NCBI GenBank assembly: GCA_038025085.1
Contig: CM076145.1
Coordinates: 12,745,000 to 12,808,999 of the forward strand
DNA from: Tetragonia tetragonoides
Lineage: Eukaryota > Streptophyta > Magnoliopsida > Caryophyllales > Aizoaceae
Direction: 5' to 3'
Length of the DNA stretch: 64,000 nt
Shown in pieces: positions 44,147-54,944 of the stretch. The translations under genes were made by a program, and so were the position numbers. The notes beneath the pieces were generated by a model. The model saw only the letters and a list, made by a program, of their open reading frames with translations. It was not told the origin of the DNA and did not search any database. Each line of letters starts with the position of its first letter. Positions within the stretch are counted from its first letter, which is position 1.

Positions 44147-45480
44147 CGTAGCACTTCTTCAGTTGGTCCATATTGGTGAGCTGACTGAACTCGATGCCGT
44201 CAATGTCCATGAGTCTGACAGCGCCTCCTGATAGAATATCTTTGATGATGAACGGACCGGACCAGTTTGGTCAAAATTTGCCTCTGGGTCGGTAACTGGG
44301 GCACGTAATTCTTTCCAAACTAAATCCCCTACCTTTAAATTCCGAGGTCGAACCTTTTTGTTGAATGCTCTCGCCATGCGCTGCTGGTACATGTGGGAAT
44401 AGTCTAGGGCCCGTAGGCGTCTTTCATCCGTGAACATGAGTTCTTCGTAGAGGGCTTGTAACCATTGGGTTTCTGGAATTTCACCCTCTAAGGCTATGCA
44501 CATGGCGGGTAGTTGGACTTCTATGGGTGGAACCGCTTCCATTCCGTAAACTAGGGAATAAGGTGTTGCTCCAGTAGAGGATCTTATGGATGTCCTATAT
44601 CCCCAAAGGGCAAATGAGAGTTTTATGGGCCAATCTTTGTAGTTATCTATAATCTTTTCAATGATAGTTTTGAGGTTTTTCTTGGCGGCTTCTACTGCAC
44701 CATTGGTTTGGGGACGGTAAGGGGATGATCTGTAGTGCTGGATTTTGTAGTTTTTGAGGAGGGTGGTTGTCTCAGCTTTGTAATGGGATCCATGGTCACT
44801 GATAATTTCATACGGAACGCCGTATCGGCAAATGATGTTGTTCCTTATGAATTTGGACACTTGTTTGGAGGTGAGGATGGCATAGGATTGGGCTTCGACC
44901 CATTTGGTAAAATAGTCTATGGCCACTAGGATGTACTCATGTCCTCCCGAGCCTTTCGGGGTGATTTTACTAATGATGTATATTCCCCATGCGGAAAACG
45001 GCCAAGGGGATGTGAAGTTGTGGAGCATTGAGGGTGGCATATGCTGCAGGTTGGCATATATCTGACACTTCTTGCACTTCTTGACATAATCGTAGCAATC
45101 CCTTTCCATAGTGGTTCAGTAGTATCCCAATTGTAAGACCTTTCTAGAGAGCATTCGACCATTCATGTGTGGTCCGCACACACCATTGAGTACCTCGTCC
45201 ATAATCTCTGCGGCTTCTTCAGAGTTCACGCATCTGAGGTTGACCCCGTTGTGGGATTTCTTCTACAGAACCCCCTTGTATTCTATGTATTGTGCTGCTA
45301 AGAGACGGATGGCCCGTTGAGCTCTTAGTAGTGCGTCTTGAGGGTATATCCCTTTGGTGATGTAGTTGAAGACGTCTTGGTACCAAGGATCCTCTTCGAT
45401 TGGAGCCAGGGTCATTTCTATGTCGAGGTTGTTGCAAAAGGCTGGCTCGCTTCTTCTTTGTGGAGTGGCATCGTTGGGAG
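44147..45480 (-). pseudogene. RT-E integrase (RT and RNase H deleted)
   Basis: Frame 45109-44159 holds the core: CKKCQIYANLQH (end of the HHCC module), WGIYIISKI, AIDYFTKWVEA, ISDHGSHYKAE, PYRPQTNGAVEAAKKNLK and LKVGDLVWKEL. The first catalytic Asp, expected in the W-G-I-D block, is Tyr; the second Asp and the Glu are kept. A one-base loss near 44275 shifts the C-terminal SGPF-type tail out of frame. 45110-45480 contains the rest of the zinc-binding module with two stops. It would insert cDNA into the chromosome; here it must be dead. Confidence 0.87.
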
Positions 45481-45988
45481 TTCAGTTACTCAAATTCCAG
45501 TAAAACGTGATGATCTGCATTCTTGCTCTGCAAAGTTTACTTACATTGCTTAAATTGGTTAGTTAATGATTTGTGCAACTTTTGAGTTCATTGGATTTAT
45601 CAATAGCTAAACATGGAAAGAAATGAGCAAGAGGAATTTTTATTGATTTGCAAAAATAGATAAGCACACATGACTTTAGAGAAGAGGGTCTCTAATACAT
45701 GTCAAAAAGAAACTAGACTTAGAAAGAAAAGTTAAAGGGGAATACCCCTTGTTCCAGACTCAACCTAAAGATTTAGCTAAGGTCCTAACTCGACAAAACT
45801 TAGGGACTCAGACTCGATTCCTCTAGCTCCTGCAGGTAACCAACTAATTCCAGGCTCTATAGGTATTATCTTCTTCTTTTCAGTACATCATCTTTCAAAT
45901 GGATGAGGTAAAGCTTCACGGGAATTTCGGAAGCAAAGCAAGTTGACCCGTTTTGGGTCAATCCCTATGTCAACTTGTGTGGGTTTTC
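45481..45988. other. RT-E deletion zone between integrase and gag
   Basis: About 500 bp without coding potential where protease, RT and both RNase H domains (roughly 2.5-3 kb in RT-C) should lie. I see no inserted element here, so the block was lost or the copy derives from a deleted lineage. Confidence 0.7.
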
Positions 45989-46951
45989 CTACGGCTCATG
46001 AACATGCATTGTGAACTTGAATATGTGGGACTTCGGAGGATAGACGGCTCCGAAGTTAACAATCATTTGGAAGTCACACTTTAAGCGAGAGCATTGATCA
46101 GTGAGGTGACCGAAGCATCTATGATATCCACAATAAAGATAAGGGTCTCCTCCTTCTAGCAAAATTTCTTTGTAGGGTCCTAGGAATTGTAGATCTCCGC
46201 GACGAAGTAAAGCTGTCATAACATCATGAATAGGTACCGCCAGTGGCATGAACTCACGGGTAGGATTACTCGATCTTTCCTTGGATAACCTATGATGCGC
46301 GGGCCACATAGTCCCTTCATTAATGAACGCTTGGATTTTGTCCCTTAGGTTCCTGCAGTCATTGGTGTGATGTCCGCAGACTCGGCAGTATTCGCAATAA
46401 ACACTTGGGTTCCCGTTTTCTTGGATGAGTTCATAGGTTGGTCCCACTGAATGCATGTAGTCATATGCCTTCATTTATTGAAAAATGTGTTCTTGAGGCC
46501 AACGGGGTTGCCCTTGATTGAGAACAACTTTGTCTCCTGCTAGAGCCTTAATTCTCTGTTCCAACCCAGCGACCGTTTTCTGTAGCCTTTTGATCTCTGA
46601 GTGGTAGATAACTATATATTGAGTTAGGTGCTCGATATCGTCTTGTGCTTCAATAAGGGCTTGGATTGGCTTGCCTGGGCTTCTGTACTCGACAAGGCGC
46701 GGGATTTCATCAGGATCAAGGCCTACTTGGATTTTGGCCTCCCGGAGTGATTGGTCCAATTGTTCCCCTAAGTCAAGGGTTTCATCTCGAGTATCCAGTA
46801 TTGATTCTTTTGAAGCTTCGCGGGCCGGATATGCAGTTGTTACAAAATGTGTCTTGACTTTCTTGGCATTCTCGCCCATTTCCGATCTTGGCATGAGGAG
46901 AGATCCCTCTTGTGTATCTTCAGCTGAGGAACCCTTGTTGGACCCTGGCAT
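45989..46951 (-). pseudogene. RT-E gag remnant
   Basis: Starts MPGSNKGSSAED at 46951. The first part ends in a coiled coil (EAQDDIEHLTQYIVIYHSEI, then LQKTVAGLEQRI). One TAA at 46475-46477 divides it from the second part, same frame, which has two knuckle-like modules, Y-C-E-Y-C-x4-H-x4-C and Y-C-G-Y-H-x4-H-x4-C, each followed by an L-x-x-x-I-Q/F segment as in Tat/Ogre gag. The Retrotrans_gag core expected between coiled coil and knuckles is missing. Confidence 0.82.
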
Positions 46952-47964
46952 GATCCGAACGAGTAGATGACCATTTAGAATCAAAAAGACCACGAGACTC
47001 TCATCTATGAAAAATGTTGACCCACATATAGAAAACACATTGTCCTAAAAAAGGTCCTTAGGCCTAAATGCCCGAATATTCCCTAATATCAAAGGAAAAT
47101 AAAGTCAATGAACGAAAATAATAAAAATAGGAAAAGACTAATTCTCCTATTTTTTTTTTATTTTTCTAGACTCAAAGAAAATGGAATTTTTTTTATTTTG
47201 ATTTGATTTTATTTTTTTTCCTGCGTCTTTTTTTTTGCCGAATTTTTTTGTTTTTGATTTTTCTTTTTTTTTTTTGACCGAATCTGAATTACATCAAAAG
47301 AAAAAGAAAAATAAAGAAATAGAAAAAGGGAGAGGGGAAATTGGGAGACTGACTCTTTTTTTGCTAAAAGATCCTAGAAAATTGTTCATGACTTTTAGAA
47401 TATATCATTGGGAAAATGATGAGTGTTCATTGAATTTGCATTCTCACACCATCTTCGGGCATTAGGAACTAGCTAAAAATAAAAGAAAAGGCTCCTAACA
47501 CGTAGGTACATGTTGGCACATAATCACGATATTCATGCATTCAGGCAAGCATTACAACGACATAATTACAGGCAAACATGTGATCAGACGGACATTACAA
47601 CGACACATGCGCGACAAGCAAGCGGATGCATATATGTGGGCGAGAGGCTTTGGCTCCTGTGAGGTTACCACGACAAATTACAATTTCCGTTCGGTGGATG
47701 GTCGACACATCAATTGTAATTCTTTTCATCAACAAGGATTGATGAGTCATGGGTGAGGAAGCGTCGATTTGCACGATAGGACAACTGTATATTCCTTTAG
47801 ATATACGAGTTGTCTTCGAGTTGCGACACAAACTTCCTCGAGGGTTGATAAGGGTCAAAGGTTGTGCCAAGGCACATGCAAATGATGCAAATGATGCAAA
47901 AATATGGAACATGTTATTAAACAATTAAGCAAACTTGACTTTCGAATCTCACCCTCTTAAATAA
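46952..47964 (-). other. RT-E 5' leader
   Basis: Untranslated region between the primer-binding site and gag. T-runs and A-runs dominate 47140-47330. Small repeats such as CATTACAACGACA occur near 47549 and 47593. No gene recognised. Confidence 0.6.
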
Positions 47965-47983
47965 CTCCCCAGTGGAGTCGCCC
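47965..47983 (-). other. RT-E primer-binding site
   Basis: Minus strand reads GGGCGACTCCACTGGGGAG, starting 1-2 nt after the LTR end CTTACA. GGCGACTCC-type sites are found in Tat/Ogre elements and are usually assigned to tRNA-Arg; I am confident of the role, less of the tRNA. Confidence 0.75.
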
Positions 47984-47984
47984 T

Positions 47985-49247
47985 TGTAAGGAGCCGGGAT
48001 TTTCGTCCAATCCAACGTTAATTGTTTCCACGGAGTATATCTTTACAGAAAATTTATAAGATAGGGGTTTAGATAAGTTCAAGGGACCATCGAGTTAGAA
48101 AAGCTTTTGTAAAGACTTGAATTGAATAAAAACCATGAAAGAGGTCACGAATCTGCTATCGGCCTTTTATCAAAGGGACAAACCGAATGGACAACCCAAT
48201 AGCGCGATAAGTGAACTGATCATGTTTTTTAGAAAGACTCTTGCTCATATAGAACATATGAGTACCCAAGAATAAAGGGTTCGGGGGCGAAGGTACGAGG
48301 TGGGAAGGTGTTAGGCACCAAACTCGCCCGTATTATGACAGCCTCTACTAACTCAAATTTGCTTAATAATTTAAAGACATGATTGCCACACAAACCGGAT
48401 TAACAACCTAGACTTAAACTATTAATTGGTTCATCACAAGCATCACAACATTTATTAATGACCCTTATTTAGACATGCATTCGGTTTGACAAATTGGGCA
48501 GCACAACGGCTATACAAACAATATTTAGGAAGCGATAAAAACGTTATTCTAGCATGATATCTACATTATGAATACTAGAAAATAAACAATTAGGCAATTA
48601 ATTTAATTTGAGCCCTCATGAGTTAGTACCTGAACTGTAGGCTATATTTGACAAAAATAGTAAAAGAAGGGGAAGAAAGAAGGGGAAGCTCAGAGTCAAT
48701 ACTACTGAGAATAGAGTTTGTCAACTGTAGACTGTGTGTTTTGGACTGAGGGAGGAGGGTCGTATTTTTAGGTGTGGAGGAGTAGGGTTGGACGGCTGAA
48801 AAGGAGCCGAAAATCAAATTGGGCTTTAAAAAAGAGTCGGGCCAGAAGCCACGTCAAAGCCGCTAGCGACCCTGGGATTTTTGTCAGCGCCGCTAGCGGC
48901 CCTGAGTTTTACCCCAGGGCCGCTGACGACTGTCAACTGCCAGCTGGATGTCGTCATAATGACGACACCCAGTCTATTTTTATTTTTCGGAGGAATTTTA
49001 GTATTCCGAAAAATATGAAAAGACCGTATTACCCATGGACGGTAGAAGACAGTTCTACCCCTAAATCGCAACTTGGCGGCCGGGAGTCGGAAAGGGGCAT
49101 GAGAGGTTGGAATAAAGGAGTGTTTGGAGGAAAACCTGAGACCTTATCTTAACTATTAAAGCAAAAATAGCATTAAAGTTTATAAATTACTCCTTTCATC
49201 ATCGGGCTTTTGCGGAGAAATCTGAAGGCACTTTTTTGGCGTCTACA
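47985..49247 (-). repeat. RT-E 5' LTR (1,263 bp)
   Basis: Homologue of 33842-35070. Includes a GC-rich block with GCCGCTAGCGGC at 48889-48900 that the other LTR lacks. The minus-strand TATA box is altered here (plus text TATTTTTA at 48763-48770 instead of TATTTATA), so the promoter driving the element may be weakened. Confidence 0.92.
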
Positions 49248-51093
49248 ATTGGTCAATCCAATTAGCATACTAACATGTAATTATTGTTTATATCTTTTAG
49301 TGTACTTCCATTGAAGTTACTAACACGTTTGTTCATGCAAATTGACAATTGGCGTGTTAAGCTAGCACGGTAAGGTTGGGGAACATATTTCTATTAGTTT
49401 GGTTGAGTTTTATATATAAAGTCATGCAATTGGGTAATCATGTGCAAAGCGATAACTTTAATAATTTTTTTTGTTCAACCCACCTAGTTAATTTAGGATC
49501 TTGGATGACCGGATTATTTGGAACCTTGTTATGTGAATTAAGAATCAACCTGAATAGGATTAGTAGAGGCCGTTATTACAGGCAATTTAGATGAGATTCA
49601 ACTTGGAACCATGTTGATTATTAATTCATATTTCTTGGTTCAAAGACCATTATGTGCTTATCATCGCTTTGCATTCATGTCATCCATTTGCATGCGTTAT
49701 CTTCACAAGATGACAAAAAACATCACCATACCATAATAGGATCTACCCTTTGCAGCATTGTCTATGACTTGGTTGGTGACCCACTAGGTCCGAATTGCCT
49801 TGCACATAGTCGTGTTCTGTCCCATGACATGTACATGTTTCCATTCGAGATATGTGAAACGTTATGTCTAGTTTTACTATGCATCCCATAGATGACGAAA
49901 CGCATCCGGTCGTGGGTTCCCTTACCAAAGCCATAGATTCACCCAATATTGCATTCATTCACATGTCCATTCTTACATGATTGTTTGCCAATTTGTGTAA
50001 GCGCAATCTTTTTGCGTTATTTTGTATGCCTCATTGTGTAGATATCCTTCTAAGATTGAGTCTAGGATCTTTTATTTTTAGGAAGTAGGATCCATGAATA
50101 TTTATATTAGGGCGATTTGTTTTCCAAGAAAATAGAATCCTAGTCAATAAGGTATTTCGATTAAAGATCCTTCCAAAAAAATAGAGTCTCACTTTCCATA
50201 ATCAGTCAAGAGTAATATTTTCCTTTTTTCGAGTCTTTTTCGTATTTTCAATCGAGTCTTATTTAAGCCAAGTGTAACATTCTTTTTCCCATTACAAGTC
50301 AAGAGTCTTTCCCCTTCCCCAAGCCTTATTCATAAAATAGTCTCGTTTCCATAATCAAGTCAAGAGTATATATATCTTCCTTTTTGAGTCAAGAGTCCTT
50401 CTTTTCTTAATCATGTAAAAAATGGAGGATCAATAATTAAAGCACGTTACTTACCTTAGAGGATTTTCGAGTTAAATTTCCTTGAGAAGTTACCATGTTG
50501 AGGGATTATTAAAAATTCAATTTCCCACCTTTCTTGCTTGGTTGGACGTGATCTATGTGCTACATGCTAGTTGGAACTTTCCTTATCGTGTTCAACTTTT
50601 TATTTCAAAACTCTCATATCTTAGGGCTCCTCATTTAGGAAGGATATTTGTTTATTTATGAAACCTCTTTATCAAATTCCTTTCTTTCCATTTTCGGAAT
50701 CTCTTCCCCGTTTTCAGAACAATTTCACCTCTTCTTGTTTTTTCAAAAATCTCCTTCCTTATTTCTTCCAATTTACTTTTTCCATGTCCCGTAAAAAAAA
50801 AATTGGAAATTCAAAAAAAATAAAAAAACAAAAATTAAGGGACTAGAATTGTGGATAAATCTCTTCCTTTTTCAATTCTTTTCAATTAATTTTTCCTCTT
50901 CTTTTTCTTATTCATCCCTTGATCCAAGATAGGAAAGTCAAGCCCAAAGTGGGAGCGTTCGAGTACCAAGGGTAGGCTCGTTAGGATACTGTTTCAATCA
51001 CCACCTTCAAGTTCACCTGAACATTATACTTCAAGTTGAAGCCCAATCTCTACCACGCCAGGAGATGATTATCTCAAAGCCATTCTCGAGCAT
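49248..51093 (+). repeat. RT-D 5' region after the RT-E insertion: rest of LTR plus leader
   Basis: Continues RT-D after RT-E. No convincing ORF. 50200-50400 has loose repeats of CAAGTCAAGAGT. Pyrimidine-rich and A-rich runs lie at 50670-50840. The LTR end and primer-binding site should be here but I could not identify them with confidence. Confidence 0.55.
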
Positions 51094-52045
51094 ATGAAAT
51101 TGATGGATACTCGTCTCCAAACCCAAGTAGGGAAGATGTTAAGTCTAAACCTCACACTGATGATGAAGAAAAGGATAACATCCCTCTTCCCTAAGCTCGA
51201 TAAAAGGCTTGAAAAGCTCGAGCAAATCATGCGCAAGAATTATACATATAGCACCTACTATATGGATGAAGAAGAGGAGCACGAGTCCGACCTCCACTCC
51301 AAACTACCCAAAAAGGTCACATTACTTGATATCCCCAAATTCAAGGGAGTAGAAGACCCACATGGTCACTTAAGGAGTTTTAGCACACATGTATGGCGAT
51401 CAAAGGGATCAATTTTGCTCTTTATCCAAAGATCTTTCCAATGACACTCGAGGGTCCAACTTCTAAATGGTTCAAAACCTTAGGCCCACTCAAGGCCAAA
51501 TCGTGGACTTCTATCAGAGAAGAATTTGTGATGCAATACTCCTACAAAAATGAACTCCCCATGACTCTACGGGAGTTGGAAGTGACAAGCAAAGTGAAAA
51601 GGAAGACTTTATTCCTTTCTTGACTCGATGGATGGAAAATTCGGAACATCTTCAATCCACAAAGAGTAAGAGCAACTACTCCAAAGACAAAAAGGGTAAT
51701 GGTTTCAAAGGCTCCGAGGTTAACTCTTTAAATGAAGATAATGCCAACAAACCTCGAAGGATCTTTACCCCACTGGGCATCAGGTTAAGCAAAGCGTACG
51801 AGAAACTCCAGCAAAATGGGTATCTTCACCCTACATGTCCAACTCCAGACCCATCTCCACAGAATCAAAGCAAATCATGGGATTCCAAAGCTTTTTGCAT
51901 GTTCCATCGAGGCCGAGGTCATAACACTGATGACTGTTGGTTTCTAAAGCATAAGATCCAGGATCTCATAGATAATGGTACCATCCCTGCCCCAGATATG
52001 AAGAAACCCAATAACAACAGTAATCCATTAGGCCATAACCACTAA
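51094..52045 (+). pseudogene. RT-D gag, frameshifted
   Basis: Three overlapping open pieces in different frames (51094-51444, 51393-51623, 51620-52045) form one gag. Blocks: KLDKRLEKLEQIMRK coiled coil, LDIPKFKGVEDPHGHLR, the YPKIFPMTLEGPTSKWF core and WTSIREEFVMQYSY; then SWDSKAFCMFHRGRGHNTDD, a C-x2-H-x4-H-x4-C knuckle followed by FLKHKIQDLIDNG, typical of Tat/Ogre. Part of the core after LTRWM appears deleted. No pol follows. Confidence 0.83.
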
Positions 52046-53303
52046 GCCTAAAGGTCTCCACTCTAGAGGCCCATTTTTTGAAGTGCAAGCCAAGAGCGTT
52101 AAGAGAAGCATCAAGATGACAAGCACTTTCAAGACTAGTCTTCTCTTAGGATTTTGTTTTGTTTTCGAATTCAATAAGATTAGCATGAGTCGGAGAGTCC
52201 CTTTAGTTCTTTCTTTTCCAATTCGAGTTCAAGTCTACTTAGGAGTTACCAAGTATTAGCCTTGTGTTTCTTCCTTTTGATTCAATAAAGTCAATTACTT
52301 TTCTCTATTGTGCTATATCTTCTATCTATGGAACACTCAAATTCAATGATGAATCCAAGTTGCAATAAATCATTAATGCTAAGGGAAAAGATGATCAATT
52401 CAAATCAAAGGACAAAAATAAGACTAAGAGCATGTGTTCATGAGTCAAGTTGAAGACAAGAGGCATTCATTTGTCACCCTTTATAAATCATTTCCAATCC
52501 ACATTCAAAATCCGCTTGCAACCAAGTTGGGCCTCAAACACATAGCCATTCGTTTCACACCCACATAATCCTTAACCTGGGGGGTTTGATGGTGTGCAAT
52601 CCGTTGTGTTACCATCCATGAGAGATGTGGAATTCCAAGAGTTCAAAAGATTTGAAAAAAGAGAAAGAAAAAAAAAGTATTCAAAGTGCAAAAGCAAAAG
52701 AGAAAATCAAAGTCAAAAAAAAGAAATGAAATTCAAGTTCAATCCACTTCTCGAAACATAAGGTGACTAATAGGTACACTGGGGGGTTTGATGGGACTTT
52801 GAGCCTTCATAATCCATTCTTTGGTAACCCAATACCAAGCCTTGCATTACAACCCAAAAGTCCTCTTAGAGATTTGACACTCAAGACATGTGCAGCCCGC
52901 TAGGTTGAAAACCCGCAAGGGCGGCCTAGGCAAAAGTTAGGGCATTAAAGTCAAGTAAAAAGGTCGTTGGGCCTATTCATTCAATAGCCTAGGCAAAAGT
53001 TAGGACAAGCCTGTTGGATCGATCATCCAAGACAATGATTCAGGCAAAAACGAAGGGCATAATAAAAAATAAAAAATCCATGAACTATGTCTGGCATGAT
53101 TCCATACGGATACGTAGGAAGCTTCTCTCGAGGCTCGGTCATATTGTAAATTCAATCATCAAAAATCCGTTTTATATAATCTCTAAAAGCAACTTGGTTT
53201 TCTAAGAATCACCTTTTGTGTTCCGTGGATCATTTGTTAGAGTGTAGAGATTGGACTCGATTATTGAACCCATGTCTTTCTATCCATCACCTCTACGATC
53301 AAT
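52046..53303 (+). repeat. RT-D region downstream of gag, no pol
   Basis: Non-coding where protease-RT should be. A GGGGGGTTTGATGG word occurs at about 52580 and 52780. A TACGGATACGTAGGAAGC / GAGGCTCGGTCA stretch near 53105-53145 is a motif I associate with Tat-type 3' regions. 52256-52556 is repeated at 63169-63475. Interrupted by the CACTA element at 53304. Confidence 0.65.
52256..52556 (+). repeat. Direct repeat shared with 63169-63475
   Basis: ~300 bp starting GCCTTGTGTTTCTTCC and ending TTTCACACCCAC. The two copies are about 95% alike by eye. At the far copy, the LTR of RT-D runs straight into it, giving a chimeric junction. Confidence 0.88.
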
Positions 53304-54128
53304 CACTACAACAAATTTAGTGATAAGAGACAATTTTTTCGCCACACTTTGCAAAGTTGTGTACTCAGGCCAAAAAAAACACGGAGGTTCTCTACACTCC
53401 TGAGTGTGACAGAAAGTCATGATGATTTTCTACGCATTTAGTCGAGGAAATCACACCAATTTTCCACGCAAGCGTAGTTCTCGAACTAACATAGGGGAAA
53501 AAAAAGAACAAAAGAAAATTCCCGTGCTTTTTCTAGAGGCCAAAATCTTATGCGCTATTTCATCTCTCTCTCACTTTCCCCCTTCTCCAGTTCTTTTTAT
53601 CTCGCCATCTCTCTCTCTCTACTCCACCCTGCACGCAGCATCCCTTCTGCCATCACAACTTCGATATCCGGCGACCCTCCAGCGTCCGGTCGTGGTTTTC
53701 GCTCTCTCCACGCCTCCGACAACAACAACATCCATATCAAGGTATCCCACTCGCTCTCTTCCTCTTGAGATGAGTGACCTTGTTAGGGTTTGCTCTTTCA
53801 TTTTTTGTTGCAATTCGACGATTTTACTTTGATTTTGAATTGTATTATCTGTTGCTTGTGATTGCAATTCGTGGTTTGGTTCATGAAAAAGTGGGGAAAT
53901 TTGGTGCGCCCTAATTTCGAAATTACTCTCCATCTCTGTGACACTAAAAATGGGCACATTTCTGTCGGTGGTAGTTCTTCAGAAAAGGGGTGTTCAGTAT
54001 TCTTCAATTCTATTTTGATTTTAGAGTTTTTTTTTTCTTCTTTTCTTTTTTCGGGAAGTATGAGTGAGTGATGTTATTTTATACCTAATAATGTTATAAA
54101 TGCTTTGGGTCTGTCCCCAGTACTCAAG
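53304..54128 (+). other. CACTA left arm with 5'-UTR-like sequence
   Basis: The first ~200 bp carry CCACACTTTGC/CCACGCAAGCG-type subterminal words. 53540-53780 is strongly CT-rich and resembles a plant 5' leader with a CATATCAAG|GTATCC splice-donor-like site near 53741. This could be captured gene sequence. ORFs here lack known domains. Confidence 0.5.
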
Positions 54129-54140
54129 ATCTCAATAGAG

Positions 54141-54932
54141 TGTTTACATTATGTACTTGAGGATGACAGATATACAAGTGTTGTTGACTGCATCAGATGA
54201 GAGTGACTTTAGAGAATGAGGAGTATGAGAAATTGCTTGTATGTAGCTGGGCGGCTTGGAATATGAGAAATGAGGCTATGCGTAGAACGGAGATACGCCA
54301 GCCAGAGCAGGCTTGGGAAGAAGCTGGCGGGCTGTTGACTGCCTATCGAGAGGTGAAAGGTGGTGTACTGCAAAAGCCTTTAGCTGTTAATGGGGTCTGC
54401 AATTGGGAACTACCACCACCTGGATGGGTGAAAGTAAATGTCTATGCGGGTTTTTTGCGAGGAGGAGGTGTAGGTTTTGGGACGATCATCCGTGATGACA
54501 AAGGAGGAGTGCTTCGTGCAGCTGTTAAACAGGTAGCAATGGAGACAGAGGTGGAGTTAGCGGAAGCCCAAGCTGTCCATTTTGGGCTTCTAATGGATCT
54601 GCAGGCATTGTGCTCAGCAATCATCATGGAGAGCGATTGTTTATCTCTTATACAGCAACTCAAGAGTAAAGCAAAGCCTATTTCTAGTGTTGGTTTTGTC
54701 TTAAATGATATTTATAGTTTAATTTCTTCTGTTAATAGGATTCAGTGGTACCATGTTAAGCGTGAAGAGAACAAAGTTGCACATGAACTTGCTCATTTCA
54801 ACGCGGTTTCCTTTGCAGCTAGAGTGTGGGTTGATTGTTGTCCGATGACGGTGATAGATGTGGTTGCTTCTGATTTTTGTAATCCTACTCTTATTGATAA
54901 TTAATGCATCCACCTTTCTTCTCAAAAAAAAA
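54141..54932 (+). mobile_element. LINE-3: 5'-truncated LINE inside CACTA
   Basis: 792 bp, ending in an A-run, flanked by a 12-bp TSD ATCTCAATAGAG (54129-54140 and 54933-54944). Target-primed insertion is certain from these marks. It carries the 3' RNase H domain of a plant LINE. Confidence 0.94.
54197..54904 (+). CDS. LINE-3 RNase H domain (RVT_3) ORF, partial protein
   Basis: 235 codons, uninterrupted, C-terminal part of LINE ORF2. Blocks: PPGWVKVNVYAGF, GGVGFGTIIRDDKGG, ELAEAQAVHFGL (catalytic Glu), IIMESDCLSLIQQL (Asp) and HVKREENKVAHELAHF. The first catalytic Asp (expected in the N-x-D-G-A block) is Tyr, so activity is doubtful despite the open frame. It would degrade RNA in RNA-DNA hybrids. 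Being 5'-truncated it has no promoter of its own. Confidence 0.85.
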   Translation: MRVTLENEEYEKLLVCSWAAWNMRNEAMRRTEIRQPEQAWEEAGGLLTAYREVKGGVLQKPLAVNGVCNWELPPPGWVKVNVYAGFLRGGGVGFGTIIRDDKGGVLRAAVKQVAMETEVELAEAQAVHFGLLMDLQALCSAIIMESDCLSLIQQLKSKAKPISSVGFVLNDIYSLISSVNRIQWYHVKREENKVAHELAHFNAVSFAARVWVDCCPMTVIDVVASDFCNPTLIDN

Positions 54933-54944
54933 ATCTCAATAGAG

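Larger units (their letters stand above)
33842..49247 (-). mobile_element. RT-E: minus-strand Tat-like retrotransposon carrying antisense genes
   Basis: Two LTRs (33842-35070 and 47985-49247) with TG...CA ends, a polypurine tract at the left and primer-binding site at the right, so the element reads right to left. Flanks ATTAG (33837-33841) and ATTGG (49248-49252) form a TSD with one mismatch. Internally, in element sense: leader, gag remnant (46951-45989), integrase (45480-44147), then a long 3' region holding two genes on the plus strand (39057-42014, 42551-43854) and the X1 solo-LTR insertion. Most of gag and all of protease/RT/RNase H are gone. It lies within the RT-D LTR. Confidence 0.93.

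Noticed and set aside
47235..47465. 76-codon plus-strand ORF in RT-E leader
   Set aside because: Built from T-runs and A-runs; no homology visible.
49376..50846. Several short plus-strand ORFs in RT-D leader
   Set aside because: No gag or known domain, irregular composition; treated as chance within a retroelement leader.
53419..53832. 137-codon ORF in the CACTA left arm
   Set aside because: Low-complexity CT-rich run; no domain; open mainly because of composition.
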